Positions 6,078 to 6,470 of a DNA stretch of 6,470 nucleotides are shown piece after piece; within the stretch, counting starts at the first letter, position 1, and the number at the start of each line of letters is the position of its first letter. The notes below the pieces were generated by a model. It worked only from the letters and a program-made list of their open reading frames with translations. It made no database searches and had not been told where the DNA came from. The stretch is taken from positions 1 through 6,470 of the forward strand of contig JACQZL010000188.1 of NCBI GenBank assembly GCA_016213865.1, given 5' to 3'. The stretch comes from Candidatus Rifleibacteriota bacterium. Its GTDB lineage: Bacteria; UBP17; UBA6191; JACPRK01. The translations under genes were made by a program, and so were the position numbers.

Positions 6078-6140
6078 CCGTCTTGTGCGGCCCAGATCAT
6101 CACAAATGAGTCACATTTTCGCGTGGGCCGCACAAGACGG
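6078..6140. repeat. Perfect 17-bp inverted repeat upstream of nadC
   Basis: CCGTCTTGTGCGGCCCA at 6078-6094 is the exact reverse complement of 6124-6140, with a 29-base AT-richer loop. Within the loop, TCACA occurs at 6100-6104 and again 11 bases later at 6111-6115. As RNA it would form a very stable hairpin between the partial gene and nadC. No T-run follows on the minus strand, so a classical intrinsic terminator is doubtful. It could instead be a 3' structure of the partial gene, an operator region for nadC, or a mobile-repeat end. Confidence 0.7.
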
Positions 6141-6141
6141 A

Positions 6142-6190
6142 GTCGAGAGTCGAGAGTCGAGAGTGGAGAGTCGAGAGTCGAGAGTCGAGA
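6142..6190. repeat. 7-bp tandem repeat, seven copies
   Basis: Seven consecutive GTCGAGA units occupy 49 bases; the fourth (6163-6169) is GTGGAGA. The array begins one base after the 17-bp inverted repeat and ends two bases before the stop codon of the partial gene, so it is wholly noncoding. Similar TCTCGAC arrays, often mistranslated as STLDSRL peptides, are familiar to me from other GC-rich genomes. The unit is prone to slippage. Confidence 0.9.
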
Positions 6191-6192
6191 GA

Positions 6193-6470
6193 CTACTGCT
6201 TGGTGGCCGTTGCGGGCGCGCCGATCTGGGCTTGGGCCACGAGGGTGTCCAGAGCCCAGTCAAGCTGGTGCCACGCCTTGACGAGTGGGTCATCGGTGTT
6301 GGGAGGTGGGGGGATGTCGAGACGGTCGAGACCGCGGCGAAGCACGCGTGCATAGGACTTCGAGAAGAACAAGGCGATTCGCCGACCGGCTGGGGTGAGC
6401 ATGTATCGATGGGTTCGTGGGATGCGATGGATGAGGCCCTTGAGTCTGAGGCGGCGCAGGTCGTAGGTCA
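6193..6470 (-). CDS. 3' end of an unidentified gene, winged-helix-like C terminus (partial)
   Basis: The frame is open from the right edge to TAG at 6193-6195 and gives the last 91 residues. An internal ATG at 6402 should not be taken as the start, because the 22 residues before it are clearly part of the same domain: YDLRRLRLKGLIHRIP, then THRYMLTPAGRRIALFF. This helix / recognition helix / beta-wing pattern (LRLKGLI, then RYxLTxxG) is typical of winged-helix DNA-binding domains. I recall similar C termini in multi-copy proteins of unknown function, but cannot name the family. The tail after about residue 52 is Pro- and Ala-rich. The gene reads toward nadC; the repeat array and hairpin between them argue against a simple operon. 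The N-terminal part, which would reveal function, is outside the window. Confidence 0.7.
   Translation of the reverse strand, partial: TYDLRRLRLKGLIHRIPRTHRYMLTPAGRRIALFFSKSYARVLRRGLDRLDIPPPPNTDDPLVKAWHQLDWALDTLVAQAQIGAPATATKQ

Noticed and set aside
6078..6140. Intrinsic terminator for the right-edge gene
   Set aside because: Stem is strong, but the loop is 29 bases and no T-run follows on the minus strand; kept as an inverted repeat only.
6142..6190. CRISPR-like array
   Set aside because: The units are 7 bp and contiguous with no spacers, so this is a simple tandem repeat.
6193..6402. Short complete 69-residue gene
   Set aside because: Conserved-looking winged-helix sequence continues upstream of the internal ATG to the window edge, so the gene is partial.

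Overview
The window is a GC-rich piece of bacterial chromosome. It holds eight supportable protein genes, one of them cut by the right edge, separated by gaps that almost all contain repeat elements. No rRNA, tRNA, CRISPR array or recognisable transposase is visible. Minor-pilin-like genes, a probable lipoprotein, a secreted beta-propeller and a Uma2 protein suggest a Gram-negative-type environmental bacterium. A planctomycete or a similar GC-rich soil or groundwater lineage fits, but the phylum cannot be fixed from this sequence.

Left part (minus strand, 2999 down to 267): a compact four-gene operon. Three prepilin-like proteins (GspI/PilV-like, GspJ/PilW-like, PilX/GspK-like) are followed by an exported six-bladed TolB-type beta-propeller. 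All three junctions are 4-base stop/start overlaps (GTGA, GTGA, ATGA), so translation is probably coupled. The order resembles minor pilin operons pilV-pilW-pilX-pilY1, with the propeller in the place of the propeller-bearing tip protein PilY1. Downstream of the operon (1-266) there are only palindromic repeats and hairpins.

Middle (3000-4630): a 382-base gap with a 157-base inverted-repeat element. Next comes a CAP/SCP-domain probable lipoprotein on the minus strand, with a near-consensus promoter and strong ribosome binding site. A 214-base divergent intergenic region then leads to a plus-strand Uma2-family nuclease gene.

Right part (4631-6470): the Uma2 gene converges on nadC (quinolinate phosphoribosyltransferase, NAD biosynthesis) with 6 bases between the stops. 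Upstream of nadC lie a perfect 17-bp inverted repeat and a 7-bp x 7 tandem repeat. The 3' end of an unidentified gene follows, with a likely winged-helix C terminus, running off the window.

The observations most worth following are the pilin/propeller operon, a dispersed-repeat-like sequence translated inside a pilin leader, and the inverted repeat overlapping a possibly leaderless nadC promoter.
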